Assembly (NCBI GenBank): GCA_020634245.1
Contig: JACKCC010000005.1
Span: 1 to 7,034 of the forward strand
DNA: 7,034 bases
Direction of reading: 5' to 3'
Source: Ardenticatenaceae bacterium
GTDB taxonomy: Bacteria > Chloroflexota > Anaerolineae > Promineifilales > Promineifilaceae
The notes beneath the pieces are model-generated. The model made no database searches. It was not told where the DNA came from and saw nothing but the letters and a program-made list of their open reading frames with translations. Made by a program: the position numbers and the translations under genes. Positions 1 to 5,946 of this stretch are shown in pieces; the stretch's first letter is position 1; each line of letters begins with the position of its first letter.

Positions 1-10
1 CGCAAATAAC

Positions 11-34
11 TTCACGCAGAGACACAAAGATGCA
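11..34. repeat. Degenerate CGCAGAGACACAAAG-type dispersed repeat
   Basis: The stretch reads TTCACGCAGAGACACAAAG followed by ATGCA. From memory, closely similar strings (TTTGCGTCTCTGCGTGAA read on the other strand) recur between genes in many environmental bacterial genomes, often as imperfect tandem units of about 9 nt. Only one degraded copy lies in this window, so the repeat call rests on recognition rather than on copies visible here. Confidence 0.3.
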
Positions 35-124
35 ATGACCAGAATAGAAGGATGATCGTATTGTAAAAAAGGGCAATCAGCCAAGGATAGTGATATATGA
101 CACCGCTTCTATTGATAAATGTCA

Positions 125-154
125 TTGATCCATACCTGTTTTTCTTGCTAAGAT
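125..154 (+). promoter_or_regulatory. Possible sigma70-type promoter for the small Cys protein
   Basis: TTGATC at 125-130 and TAAGAT at 149-154 are separated by 18 nt. The latter is preceded by TG at 146-147, giving an extended -10 (TGCTAAGAT). It would give a leader of about 100 nt before the start at 264. The match is imperfect (4 of 6 in the -10), so this is only a candidate. Confidence 0.22.
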
Positions 155-263
155 GGTGCCGAACAATGCAGCAAGCATGCTGGCAGGAAGAACATACGGT
201 GATTGGCAAAGAGCGTGGGGAGTAGCCACAATTACCGAAATCAAGATTTGAACGGAGGTTGTC

Positions 264-515
264 ATGGCTACAGAGAAATGGGTAACGATTAGAAAAGAGT
301 GGTGTAATCTGATTGAGCAGGATGTTGACTTGATGGAGCTGCGTGTCTATCCGGCAGAGATGCTGCCAGAAGGGCAAGATTTTCAGGTCAAAGCTCGCAA
401 ATGCTCGGTAGATGTTACCTGTAATATGGCTGGTTTTCCCTGCAAATGGGCGTACACGAATCCTGAATTAGACCCCTTTGTGGAACGCGCCCGCGAGCGT
501 GGTGATGTTTCGTAG
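264..515 (+). CDS. Small conserved-looking four-cysteine protein, unknown function
   Basis: An 83-residue protein with no signal peptide or membrane segment, so probably cytoplasmic. The start is well supported: GGAGG at 254-258 lies 5 nt before the ATG. It is rich in charged and aromatic residues and has four cysteines at 14, 47, 53 and 60, the last three spaced C-x5-C-x6-C, followed by a KWAYTNPELDPF segment. The spacing could fit a small metal site or disulphides, but no named zinc-ribbon pattern is matched. I have an impression of similar small proteins in Chloroflexota genomes but cannot name a family. It lies 43 nt upstream of the Nudix gene on the same strand, so the two may be cotranscribed. 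Coding is supported by the ribosome binding site, length and non-random composition; function is unknown. Confidence 0.72.
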   Translation: MATEKWVTIRKEWCNLIEQDVDLMELRVYPAEMLPEGQDFQVKARKCSVDVTCNMAGFPCKWAYTNPELDPFVERARERGDVS

Positions 516-520
516 AATGG

Positions 521-549
521 GCTTGCCGGAAACGGCCGTTGCGGTAAGC
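521..549 (+). other. Intergenic hairpin with AACGGCCGTT core
   Basis: GCTTGCCG at 521-528 pairs with CGGTAAGC at 542-549 (7 Watson-Crick pairs and one G-T), and the loop region contains the perfect palindrome AACGGCCGTT at 531-540. It begins 5 nt after the stop of the small Cys protein and ends 9 nt before the Nudix start. No T-run follows, so it is not a standard intrinsic terminator; it could affect mRNA processing or Nudix translation, or be a small dispersed repeat. Confidence 0.45.
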
Positions 550-558
550 TAGTGGCCC

Positions 559-1203
559 ATGCAAGTAAGTCTCAACGATGTAAAAACCGCGCTCAATATC
601 CCTGACTTTGATGGCGTTGCCGCCCAGCGGTTGATGATGCCTTCCCTGCGTCGTAATGAACGGCCGTGGAACCAGGCAGGTCAACCTCGACTGGGCGGCG
701 TTTTAGTTTTGCTGTACTGCCACAAGCAAGAATTACACGTGCTGCTAACACGGCGGCGCGATGATTTGAATTCTCATGCCGGACAGATCTCTTTCCCCGG
801 TGGCCGCCAGGAAACCGGAGAAACGTTCCGCGAAACCGCTCTACGCGAAACGTTTGAGGAAGTTGGCGTCTATCCGGGGGCGCTGACGGTGCTCGGTCAG
901 TTAACGCCTATTTACATTTTGCCCTCTGATTTTGAAGTTCACCCGTTTGTCGCCTGGCACCATGATGGGAAACGGCCGTTTTTCCAGCCCAATCTCGCAG
1001 AAGTTGCCCGCATCCTCGATGTTCCCCTCGCACATCTATTAGACCCCGCCAACCAAAAACAAGAAGTGTGGGAGCTGCGCGGCATTGAAATGGAAGTCCC
1101 CCTCTTTGATTTCTATGGCGAAAAGATTTGGGGAGCCACAGCCATGATGCTCAACGACCTTTTAGAGCGATTGCGCCAGGTACCTATCACACAAAAAACC
1201 TGA
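559..1203 (+). CDS. Nudix hydrolase, CoA pyrophosphatase type
   Basis: A 214-residue cytoplasmic Nudix hydrolase. The Nudix signature Gx5Ex7REUxEExGU is complete: G82, E88, R96-E97, E100-E101, G103; the glutamates coordinate the catalytic Mg/Mn ions. Just upstream, residues 62-82 carry LLTRR, then HAGQISFPGG, which is the UPF0035/NuCoA motif that marks enzymes splitting coenzyme A or its derivatives into 3',5'-ADP and phosphopantetheine. Length fits the NudL/YeaB/PCD1 group. The start at 559 has no strong ribosome binding site (only GGTAAG near 543-548); the next in-frame ATGs lie deep in the N-terminal part, so 559 is kept. It follows the small Cys protein by 43 nt. Two ACGGCCGT palindromes lie inside the gene (660-667, 972-979). 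Substrate is inferred from the motif only. Confidence 0.93.
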   Translation: MQVSLNDVKTALNIPDFDGVAAQRLMMPSLRRNERPWNQAGQPRLGGVLVLLYCHKQELHVLLTRRRDDLNSHAGQISFPGGRQETGETFRETALRETFEEVGVYPGALTVLGQLTPIYILPSDFEVHPFVAWHHDGKRPFFQPNLAEVARILDVPLAHLLDPANQKQEVWELRGIEMEVPLFDFYGEKIWGATAMMLNDLLERLRQVPITQKT

Positions 1204-1318
1204 TTTCCCCCTCTCCCCACATCACAACAACAGCGTTTGTTTCACGATGCCCCGCATGTGTGCTTTACTGCGCTGCCTACACTTTTTATGCCCAACTTTA
1301 TAACTCCATGCCGCAAAC

Positions 1319-1361
1319 CACAATTGTAATGTTGACCGTAAGAGTCAACATTACAATTGTG
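1319..1361. repeat. Perfect 18-bp inverted repeat, 7-nt spacer
   Basis: CACAATTGTAATGTTGAC at 1319-1336 is repeated exactly in inverted form at 1344-1361 (GTCAACATTACAATTGTG), separated by CGTAAGA. Each arm also contains the 8-bp palindrome ACAATTGT (1320-1327 and 1353-1360), whose centres are 33 bp apart. It lies 60 nt before the ATG of the secreted protein and about 115 nt after the Nudix stop. No T-run follows, so a terminator is unlikely. The best readings are an operator for a dimeric or tetrameric regulator, or a stable mRNA leader hairpin. A TTGACC element (1332-1337) sits inside it but no good -10 is found at normal spacing. Confidence 0.85.
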
Positions 1362-1406
1362 TGTAAAGTAACCAAAAACAAAACCAGGTTACAAGAAAAT
1401 CTGCCC

Positions 1407-1412
1407 AAGGAG
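1407..1412 (+). promoter_or_regulatory. Ribosome binding site deciding the start at 1422
   Basis: AAGGAG lies 9 nt before the ATG at 1422. The reading frame stays open far upstream to 1128, inside the Nudix gene, but only the 1422 start has a ribosome binding site and is followed directly by a signal peptide. It therefore fixes the true start. Confidence 0.88.
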
Positions 1413-1421
1413 AACATCGTA

Positions 1422-2246
1422 ATGGTTAACAAAGTAAAGTTGTTAGGTAGCATATTGGGTTTCGCATTGTTGCTCAGCCTGGTTTTAGCCACAGGTACTC
1501 AGCCTGTTGCTGCGCAAACATGTGATCCCAATGCAGATTTATCCGGTTATATCGAGTTTGCGGGAGGGCAAGCCATCGGTCACGTAAACAATGCAGGTAG
1601 TTGTACCTACAACGTTGGTATTGCCATTTATTATGCGGGTGCCAATCCGTTGGACTACGCAAGCTACACGTTTGTCGATGTCGCCACAACGACTGTTGGT
1701 CCAAGCACAACGATTGCCATTGATTTGCCAGCTTGTTCAGCGAAAGCCATTCTCTTCCACACCCTGTCATTTGATCCACCGCCGAATTTGGTCGACATCA
1801 TTGATGGGCAGTATCAGATTGCACGCAAATATCAACCTGGCGACGTTTGCACCCCGCCCCCGCCTCCGCCTCCGGTAGAAAATCCGGGAACTGGCACAAT
1901 TGGTTACTGGAAAACGCACCCAGAAGCATGGCCGACAGATTTCATCACCATTGGTGGGATCGTTTACGGCAAAGCTGAAGCCATTGACATCATGGGACAG
2001 CCAACCCGTGGCGACAAGACATATAACATGTATGAGCAACTGGTCGCGGCTAAACTGAATGTGATGATTGGCAACGATGATAGCTGTATCGCTGGTACCA
2101 TTGATGCGGCTGATGCCTGGATGGCAGACAACCATGTAGGCAGTGGCGTCCGCGCCAACAGCGCCGCCTGGAGTGTGGGTGGCCCATGGATGACCACATT
2201 AGACAATTACAACAATGGTTTGATGTGCGCCCCACATCGTGACTAA
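1422..2246 (+). CDS. Secreted two-domain protein with Pro linker and GYWK-HPEAWP module
   Basis: A 274-residue exported protein. Residues 1-31 form a signal peptide: basic MVNKVK, hydrophobic core LLGSILGFALLLSLVL, and likely cleavage after Val-Ala-Ala at 31. There is no lipobox and no C-terminal anchor, so release or non-covalent surface binding is expected. Residues 34-143 form a probable beta-rich domain with cysteines at 34, 61, 105 and 143 and the stretch DLSGYIEFAGGQAIGHV. A seven-proline linker (145-151) leads to a C-terminal module (157-269) starting GTIGYWKTHPEAWP and containing EQLVAAKLN (205-213), an IGG, and cysteines 222 and 269. From memory, GYWKxHPxxWP modules recur at the ends of secreted proteins in several phyla with no assigned activity. 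The gene stands alone: inverted repeat before it, terminator hairpins after it. Function unknown; extracellular binding or structural role is an inference. Confidence 0.88.
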   Translation: MVNKVKLLGSILGFALLLSLVLATGTQPVAAQTCDPNADLSGYIEFAGGQAIGHVNNAGSCTYNVGIAIYYAGANPLDYASYTFVDVATTTVGPSTTIAIDLPACSAKAILFHTLSFDPPPNLVDIIDGQYQIARKYQPGDVCTPPPPPPPVENPGTGTIGYWKTHPEAWPTDFITIGGIVYGKAEAIDIMGQPTRGDKTYNMYEQLVAAKLNVMIGNDDSCIAGTIDAADAWMADNHVGSGVRANSAAWSVGGPWMTTLDNYNNGLMCAPHRD

Positions 2247-2273
2247 TCTGGCAAGCAGTAAAGAATCTAAATG

Positions 2274-2298
2274 AAAAAGGTGGACATCGTTGTCCACC
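2274..2298 (-). terminator. Intrinsic terminator reading leftwards
   Basis: GGTGGACA at 2279-2286 pairs perfectly with TGTCCACC at 2291-2298 around a 4-nt loop. On the minus strand the hairpin is followed by five T (complement of 2274-2278). It would stop transcription of the kinase-regulator operon, about 120 nt after its last stop codon, as a second stop behind the larger hairpin at 2314-2366. It also lies 3' of the secreted-protein gene but lacks a T-run in that direction. Confidence 0.6.
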
Positions 2299-2313
2299 CA
2301 TAAACATCAAATT

Positions 2314-2366
2314 AAAGAGAAGCACGTCCCAATATCTGAAAAGCAACGGGACGTGCTTTTCTTTTT
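2314..2366. terminator. Shared terminator between convergent genes
   Basis: The arm at 2314-2330 (AAAGAGAAGCACGTCCC) pairs with 2348-2364 over 17 positions, one of them G-T, around a 17-nt loop. On the plus strand the stem ends in TTTTCTTTTT, a good intrinsic terminator for the secreted-protein gene, 67 nt after its stop. On the minus strand the stem is followed by a T-rich tract, and it lies about 55 nt after the response-regulator stop, so it probably works both ways. Confidence 0.8.
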
Positions 2367-2419
2367 GGCTCATGGACAGATTCTTACTTGCCTGTAACGC
2401 CTCGGCATATCGTGCAAAA

Positions 2420-3061
2420 TTACTCGTCCAACCCATGCCGAATGGCAATAATCACCGCTTGCGTGCGATCCGCTACATCCAGCTTGGTGAAAATGGCACT
2501 GACATGGTTCCGCACCGTCCCTTCGGAGAGATAGAGCTGCGCGGCAATTTCAGCGTTGCTCAGCCCGCGTGCCATCAACCGCAGCACATCTTCCTCCCGA
2601 CCGGTAAGTTTGTCCGTGATTTGTGTCGCCGGTTTCACCTGTTGACTGGCTGTTTGCTGCAACAGCTTGCCAGCAACGGCCGGATCGACAAACGCCTGTC
2701 CGCTTACCGTGCCGCGAATGGCCTCCAACACCTTTTCACGCGGCGTGTCCTTGAGCAAATAGCCTGACGCCCCGGCGCGGATGGCATCAAACAGCCACAC
2801 ATCGTCGTCGTAGGTGGTGAGTACCAGGATTTTCATCTCAGGGTACTGTGCCCGAATGCGGCGGGTGGCTTCGACGCCATTCAAGCCAGGCATTTTCAAG
2901 TCCATCAAGATGAGATCGGGCATGAGGGTGGCAGCCAATTCCACCACCTCCGCGCCGTTTTGGGCCAACCCGACCACTTCCATGTCCCGCTCCAACTTCA
3001 GGAGCATTTCCAAACCATCGCGAATGATGGCCTGATCGTCACAAATGATCACCTTGATCAT
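2420..3061 (-). CDS. NarL/LuxR-family response regulator
   Basis: A 213-residue two-component response regulator, cytoplasmic and DNA-binding. The receiver domain (about 2-118) has the acidic pair D8-D9, the phospho-acceptor D54 in LILMDLKMPG, T82 and K104 in YLLKD. The LuxR-type helix-turn-helix spans about 150-206, with LTGREEDVL at its start and GLSNAEIAAQLYLSEGTVRN covering the scaffold and recognition helices. All key phosphotransfer residues are present, so it should be activated by phosphorylation. The start codon is 1 nt after the TGA of the kinase gene, so the two are translationally coupled and form a cognate pair. Its targets are unknown; the palindrome-rich region upstream of the operon (4331-4424) is the best local candidate. 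It ends facing the secreted-protein gene across shared terminators. Confidence 0.95.
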   Translation of the reverse strand: MIKVIICDDQAIIRDGLEMLLKLERDMEVVGLAQNGAEVVELAATLMPDLILMDLKMPGLNGVEATRRIRAQYPEMKILVLTTYDDDVWLFDAIRAGASGYLLKDTPREKVLEAIRGTVSGQAFVDPAVAGKLLQQTASQQVKPATQITDKLTGREEDVLRLMARGLSNAEIAAQLYLSEGTVRNHVSAIFTKLDVADRTQAVIIAIRHGLDE

Positions 3062-3062
3062 G

Positions 3063-4334
3063 TCAAAATCCTTTGAGCGTTAGTTGAATCCGGGTTCCCT
3101 GACCGGGGTGACTGTTGATAGCCAGTTCCCCGCCGACTGCCTGCGCTCGTTCGCGCATCCCGGCCAGACCATAATGGCCTGTTTTTTGATGCTGCTTCAT
3201 ATCAAAGCCCAACCCATCATCCTCTACCTTAAGGCGAATTATTTCTTCAGAAATTGTCAACTGGACGAGTAACGTTTGGGCATTGGCGTGGTAAACGACA
3301 TTTTCCAGGCTCTCCTGGGCAATCCGGTAAAGGCATTGTTCCACATCGGGCGCAAGCGAAGGTATTTGCTCAGGCAGTGATAATGACAGGCTGAGTTTGC
3401 CCCGTTCGGCGGCAGATTGCGCCAGTTTCTGCAAAGCGAGGAGCAGACCCAGATCGTCGATAGGGCTGGCTCGCAGCGCTTTCAATGCCCGGCGAGTTTC
3501 GTTCAGCCCGGATCGGGTAGAGGCCAAAGATTTGGCGAGTAATTCGCGGGCTGTCTTTGGTTCTACATCCCAATAAGCCTGGGTGGTTTCTAGCTGTACG
3601 GCGAGACCGCTCAAGGTGTGCGCCAGCGTGTCGTGTAGTTCGCGTGCCAGGCGGTTACGTTCGCGGCTGATTGTCAGGTCTTCGAGTGTGCTGGCATAGT
3701 GGCGGAGTTGCAGATTGGCCTGGTGTAATGAATCCTGCTGCACGCGCAGCAGTGTCATCAACTGCTGTATAAAAAAACCGATAACCAGGAGGCTCAGTGT
3801 GCGAATGATAATAATAAAGGAAAGTGCGGTGAGGGTATCGGGATGATTCACGGGTCTCAAAACGAGGATGGCGAAGTTTTCAAGCGCAGCGATGCCCAAA
3901 CTAAAAATGAAAATCGCCTTCAAGTCGTACTGCCAGGCCACCAATATTAACCCGATGAAATGAACCGGCCATTGTCGCAGCGTCATGCCTTCGGCATTCG
4001 ATAATGGCCCTGGCGGCAGTGGCGGCAGAAATAGATGGTAAACCAGAATCGGGGGGGCGGAGATCAACAGGATCATTAAGGGAGTAAAAGCACGTCCCAG
4101 TCGCTGACGCCCCCAGTCCCAATACGACATGCCCAAAACGAGCAGCGCGAACAGCCCATTTGTCCCGGCATAAAACGCTGGCGGCGCGTTCAAGAAATCT
4201 TTGTAGATGACGATGTCCATCAATGTCACTGCCGCGTGGTACCCAACCAACATCCAGGCAGCAATGCGTTGTATGTGAGCCATGTCTGGTTTGTTCCATT
4301 GCATGTGTAGATCATACCATGCAATATGGTTCAT
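3063..4334 (-). CDS. Membrane sensor histidine kinase, HisKA_3 (NarX/DesK-like)
   Basis: A 423-residue integral membrane kinase. The N-terminal half has about six hydrophobic segments (roughly 22-42, 52-72, 83-104, 123-136, 138-160, 167-192) with only short loops, one Pro-rich (LPPLPPGP, 103-110). There is thus no large extracytoplasmic sensor domain, and signal is probably sensed within or near the membrane, as in DesK-type kinases. A short coiled linker (195-222) leads to the HisKA_3 dimerisation domain with phospho-acceptor H234 in ARELHDTLAH; the HDxxxH arrangement matches the DxxxQ/H motif linked to phosphatase activity in this family. The ATPase domain has N345 (N box), EDDGLGFD at 371-378 and GLAGM at 389-393. 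It precedes its regulator by 1 nt. The start at 4334 has only a tightly spaced AGAGGGG; M11 and M18 are alternatives without better sites. The ligand is unknown. Confidence 0.94.
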   Translation of the reverse strand: MNHIAWYDLHMQWNKPDMAHIQRIAAWMLVGYHAAVTLMDIVIYKDFLNAPPAFYAGTNGLFALLVLGMSYWDWGRQRLGRAFTPLMILLISAPPILVYHLFLPPLPPGPLSNAEGMTLRQWPVHFIGLILVAWQYDLKAIFIFSLGIAALENFAILVLRPVNHPDTLTALSFIIIIRTLSLLVIGFFIQQLMTLLRVQQDSLHQANLQLRHYASTLEDLTISRERNRLARELHDTLAHTLSGLAVQLETTQAYWDVEPKTARELLAKSLASTRSGLNETRRALKALRASPIDDLGLLLALQKLAQSAAERGKLSLSLSLPEQIPSLAPDVEQCLYRIAQESLENVVYHANAQTLLVQLTISEEIIRLKVEDDGLGFDMKQHQKTGHYGLAGMRERAQAVGGELAINSHPGQGTRIQLTLKGF

Positions 4335-4424
4335 GCCCCTCTAGCGGGTGTCATGATTTGGCGGCCGGAACCATGACACGTGTCATGGTAGGCGGTGAGC
4401 GTGATCATGCTTTTCATCATGAAA
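4331..4424. promoter_or_regulatory. Palindrome-rich divergent control region (TCATG/CATGA cluster)
   Basis: The left part of the 266-nt divergent spacer contains TCATG at 4331, 4351, 4383, 4404 and 4417 and CATGA at 4352, 4372 and 4418. These include a perfect 20-bp palindrome (4370-4389), a half-site GTGTCATG at 4348-4355 that repeats the palindrome's right half-site (4379-4386) exactly 31 bp away, and TTTCAT-C-ATGAAA at 4412-4424. The 31-bp step is close to three helical turns. This is a plausible binding array for the adjacent NarL-type regulator, placed to control its own operon. I found no convincing -35/-10 pair for either direction. Confidence 0.5.
4370..4389. repeat. Perfect 20-bp palindrome ACCATGACACGTGTCATGGT
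   Basis: The sequence equals its own reverse complement over 20 bp with no spacer. It lies 36-55 nt upstream of the kinase start and 211 nt before the PEBP lipoprotein start. A palindrome this long in a divergent spacer beside a two-component operon is most simply an operator for a dimer. Confidence 0.85.
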
Positions 4425-4600
4425 CGATGATTGCAGACACTCTCACTTCCCTTTGAAATCGCGTAGACTGTAAGCACCTGACGACGTTGGCCGTCGCCGT
4501 ATCTCAAACGCGAAGGGCTGCTTTCCGGATCGGGCGTTCCTCTGGTTGTGGCGAGTGTCACAGCGAAGAAATATCAATTCAGAGATGAAAGGAATAGATC

Positions 4601-5941
4601 ATGCGTAAACTAATGTTAGCTACCTCAATTATTGCCTTATTTGTTTTTGCACTGACAGCTTGCGGTGTTGAGCCATCCTCTACCGTGGCGACCACGCTTG
4701 AAGCGGGGTCTCCCCCTGGTCAGGCAGAGGGGTTAGCAACGGCCGTTCCCATACATGATGAAAGCACCGCTGCGAGTACGGGCAGCTTCACCCTGAGCAG
4801 TCCCGACGTTGTTGAGGGGGGCGCACTACCAATCGAATACACCTGTGATGGGGATAGTGCCACATTGCCGCTTACGTGGAGCGGCGCACCGGCCAATAGT
4901 CAGAGCTTTGCCATCGTCATGCACCATATCCCCGGCCCCGATGATTCTCATTGGTATTGGGTTTTGTATGATATTCCGGCAAACGTAACCGGTCTCGCTA
5001 AAAACAGCGCGGGAGTGGGCACGCTGGGAAGCAACAGTGTGAATGGAGAGGCAGCTTACGCGCCCCCCTGTTCCAAAGGCCCAGGGGAAAAGATGTACAC
5101 CTACACGGTATATGCGCTCTCGGCGCAGCCACAGTTTTCTGTGCCTGCCTCTGGAGTCAGCCGGGGTGTGTTGTTAGACGCCATTCAAGACATAACGCTG
5201 GCTAGTGCTGAATTAAATGTAACTTATGCCCGCAGTGGATCAGAAGAAAATCAACCGCCGCCGGAACAAGGCTCAGCGCCGGAAACCGAATCCCAACCGG
5301 CGGAAGCGGCGGAGACAACTTCATCTGACTCTACGGCAACGACCTTCAAGCTCGAAGCCTGGGCGGATAACTGGTTCGCCGCCTATCTCGGCGAAAATCT
5401 GATCGTCGAAGATTCCGTCTCGATCACCACCGAGCGTTCCTTCAACGCCGAAACCGTTACCTTCGACGCCTCCTATCCGCTCATGCTCAACTTCATCCTG
5501 AAAGATTTTAAGGAAAACGACACCGGTCTCGAATATATCGGCACGCCGCAACAGCAAATGGGCGACGGTGGGTTCATCATGCAGCTCACTGACCTCAGCA
5601 CGGGTACGGCCGTTGCCGTCAGCAACGCCGATTGGGCATGCACCGTCATCCACGAAGCCCCGCTTGATAAATCATGCGCCGATCAGGCCAACCCTGTCGC
5701 CGGTACAGCGCCCTGCACCTTTACAGACAGCGGCGAACCGGCCGGTTGGAAATCCCCCGATTTTGATGACAGCGCCTGGACAGCCACCACCGTCTATTCT
5801 GCCAGCGATGTCCGCCCGAAGGATGGATACGATCAGATACGCTGGGATGCGTCGGCACAATTCATTTGGGGACCCGACCTCCAGACCAGCAATACCGTAC
5901 TCTGCCGGATTATTGTGTCTGCGCCTGCTTCACAAAATTAG
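4601..5941 (+). CDS. Lipoprotein: PEBP/YbhB-like domain fused to a second C-terminal domain
   Basis: A 446-residue exported lipoprotein. The start has AAAGGA at 4588-4593, 7 nt upstream. Residues 1-21 form a lipoprotein signal ending LTAC, with C21 the lipidated residue, then a low-complexity tether to about 60. Residues 61-211 are a phosphatidylethanolamine-binding-protein (YbhB/YbcL, Raf-kinase-inhibitor-like) domain: EYTCDGDSATLPLTW, HWYWVLYDIP (117-126), APPCSKGPG (154-162), YTVYALSA. The usual DPDAP ligand-site motif is replaced by HHIPGP (108-113). A Pro/Glu/Ser/Thr linker (212-247) joins a C-terminal domain (about 248-440) with ADNWFAAYLGE, GLEYIGT, QQMGDGGFIMQLTD, FDDSAW and KDGYDQIRWDASA, which looks like an all-beta binding domain; I recall such domains in other secreted proteins but no name. 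Codon use shifts near residue 245. It is followed 17 nt later by the YHYH gene. Ligands of both domains are unknown. Confidence 0.9.
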   Translation: MRKLMLATSIIALFVFALTACGVEPSSTVATTLEAGSPPGQAEGLATAVPIHDESTAASTGSFTLSSPDVVEGGALPIEYTCDGDSATLPLTWSGAPANSQSFAIVMHHIPGPDDSHWYWVLYDIPANVTGLAKNSAGVGTLGSNSVNGEAAYAPPCSKGPGEKMYTYTVYALSAQPQFSVPASGVSRGVLLDAIQDITLASAELNVTYARSGSEENQPPPEQGSAPETESQPAEAAETTSSDSTATTFKLEAWADNWFAAYLGENLIVEDSVSITTERSFNAETVTFDASYPLMLNFILKDFKENDTGLEYIGTPQQQMGDGGFIMQLTDLSTGTAVAVSNADWACTVIHEAPLDKSCADQANPVAGTAPCTFTDSGEPAGWKSPDFDDSAWTATTVYSASDVRPKDGYDQIRWDASAQFIWGPDLQTSNTVLCRIIVSAPASQN

Positions 5942-5946
5942 TGCCG

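Larger units (their letters stand above)
1..263. other. Non-coding left flank
   Basis: No convincing gene is seen in this stretch on either strand; the open frame on the minus strand has no ribosome binding site or recognisable domain. It holds a repeat-like sequence at 11-34, a weak promoter candidate around 125-154, and the ribosome binding site GGAGG at 254-258 for the first gene. The rest is AT-rich and unremarkable. Confidence 0.6.

Noticed and set aside
1128..1421. Upstream extension of the secreted-protein frame into the Nudix gene
   Set aside because: It overlaps the Nudix CDS, passes through the inverted repeat, and has no ribosome binding site; the start at 1422 has AAGGAG and a signal peptide.
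1298..1492. Minus-strand open frame through the inverted repeat
   Set aside because: Short, no ribosome binding site, covers the palindrome and the signal peptide region of the real gene on the other strand.
1854..1874. CCGCCTCCG-type repetitive tract as a microsatellite
   Set aside because: It simply encodes the seven-proline linker of the secreted protein; no expansion or independent repeat function is indicated.
2372..2767. Plus-strand open frame of 131 codons
   Set aside because: It is antisense to the response-regulator gene, whose receiver and helix-turn-helix motifs are intact; no domain or ribosome binding site supports the plus-strand reading.
4088..4099. 12-mer AAGCACGTCCCA shared with the terminator arm at 2320-2331
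   Set aside because: One 12-nt match is expected by chance in 7 kb, and the copy at 4088 is in coding sequence with no flanking similarity.
4452..4481. Possible promoter TTTGAAATCGCGTAGACT for the PEBP lipoprotein gene
   Set aside because: TTGAAA and TAGACT are only 5 nt apart, and no acceptable -10 lies 16-18 nt after TTGAAA.
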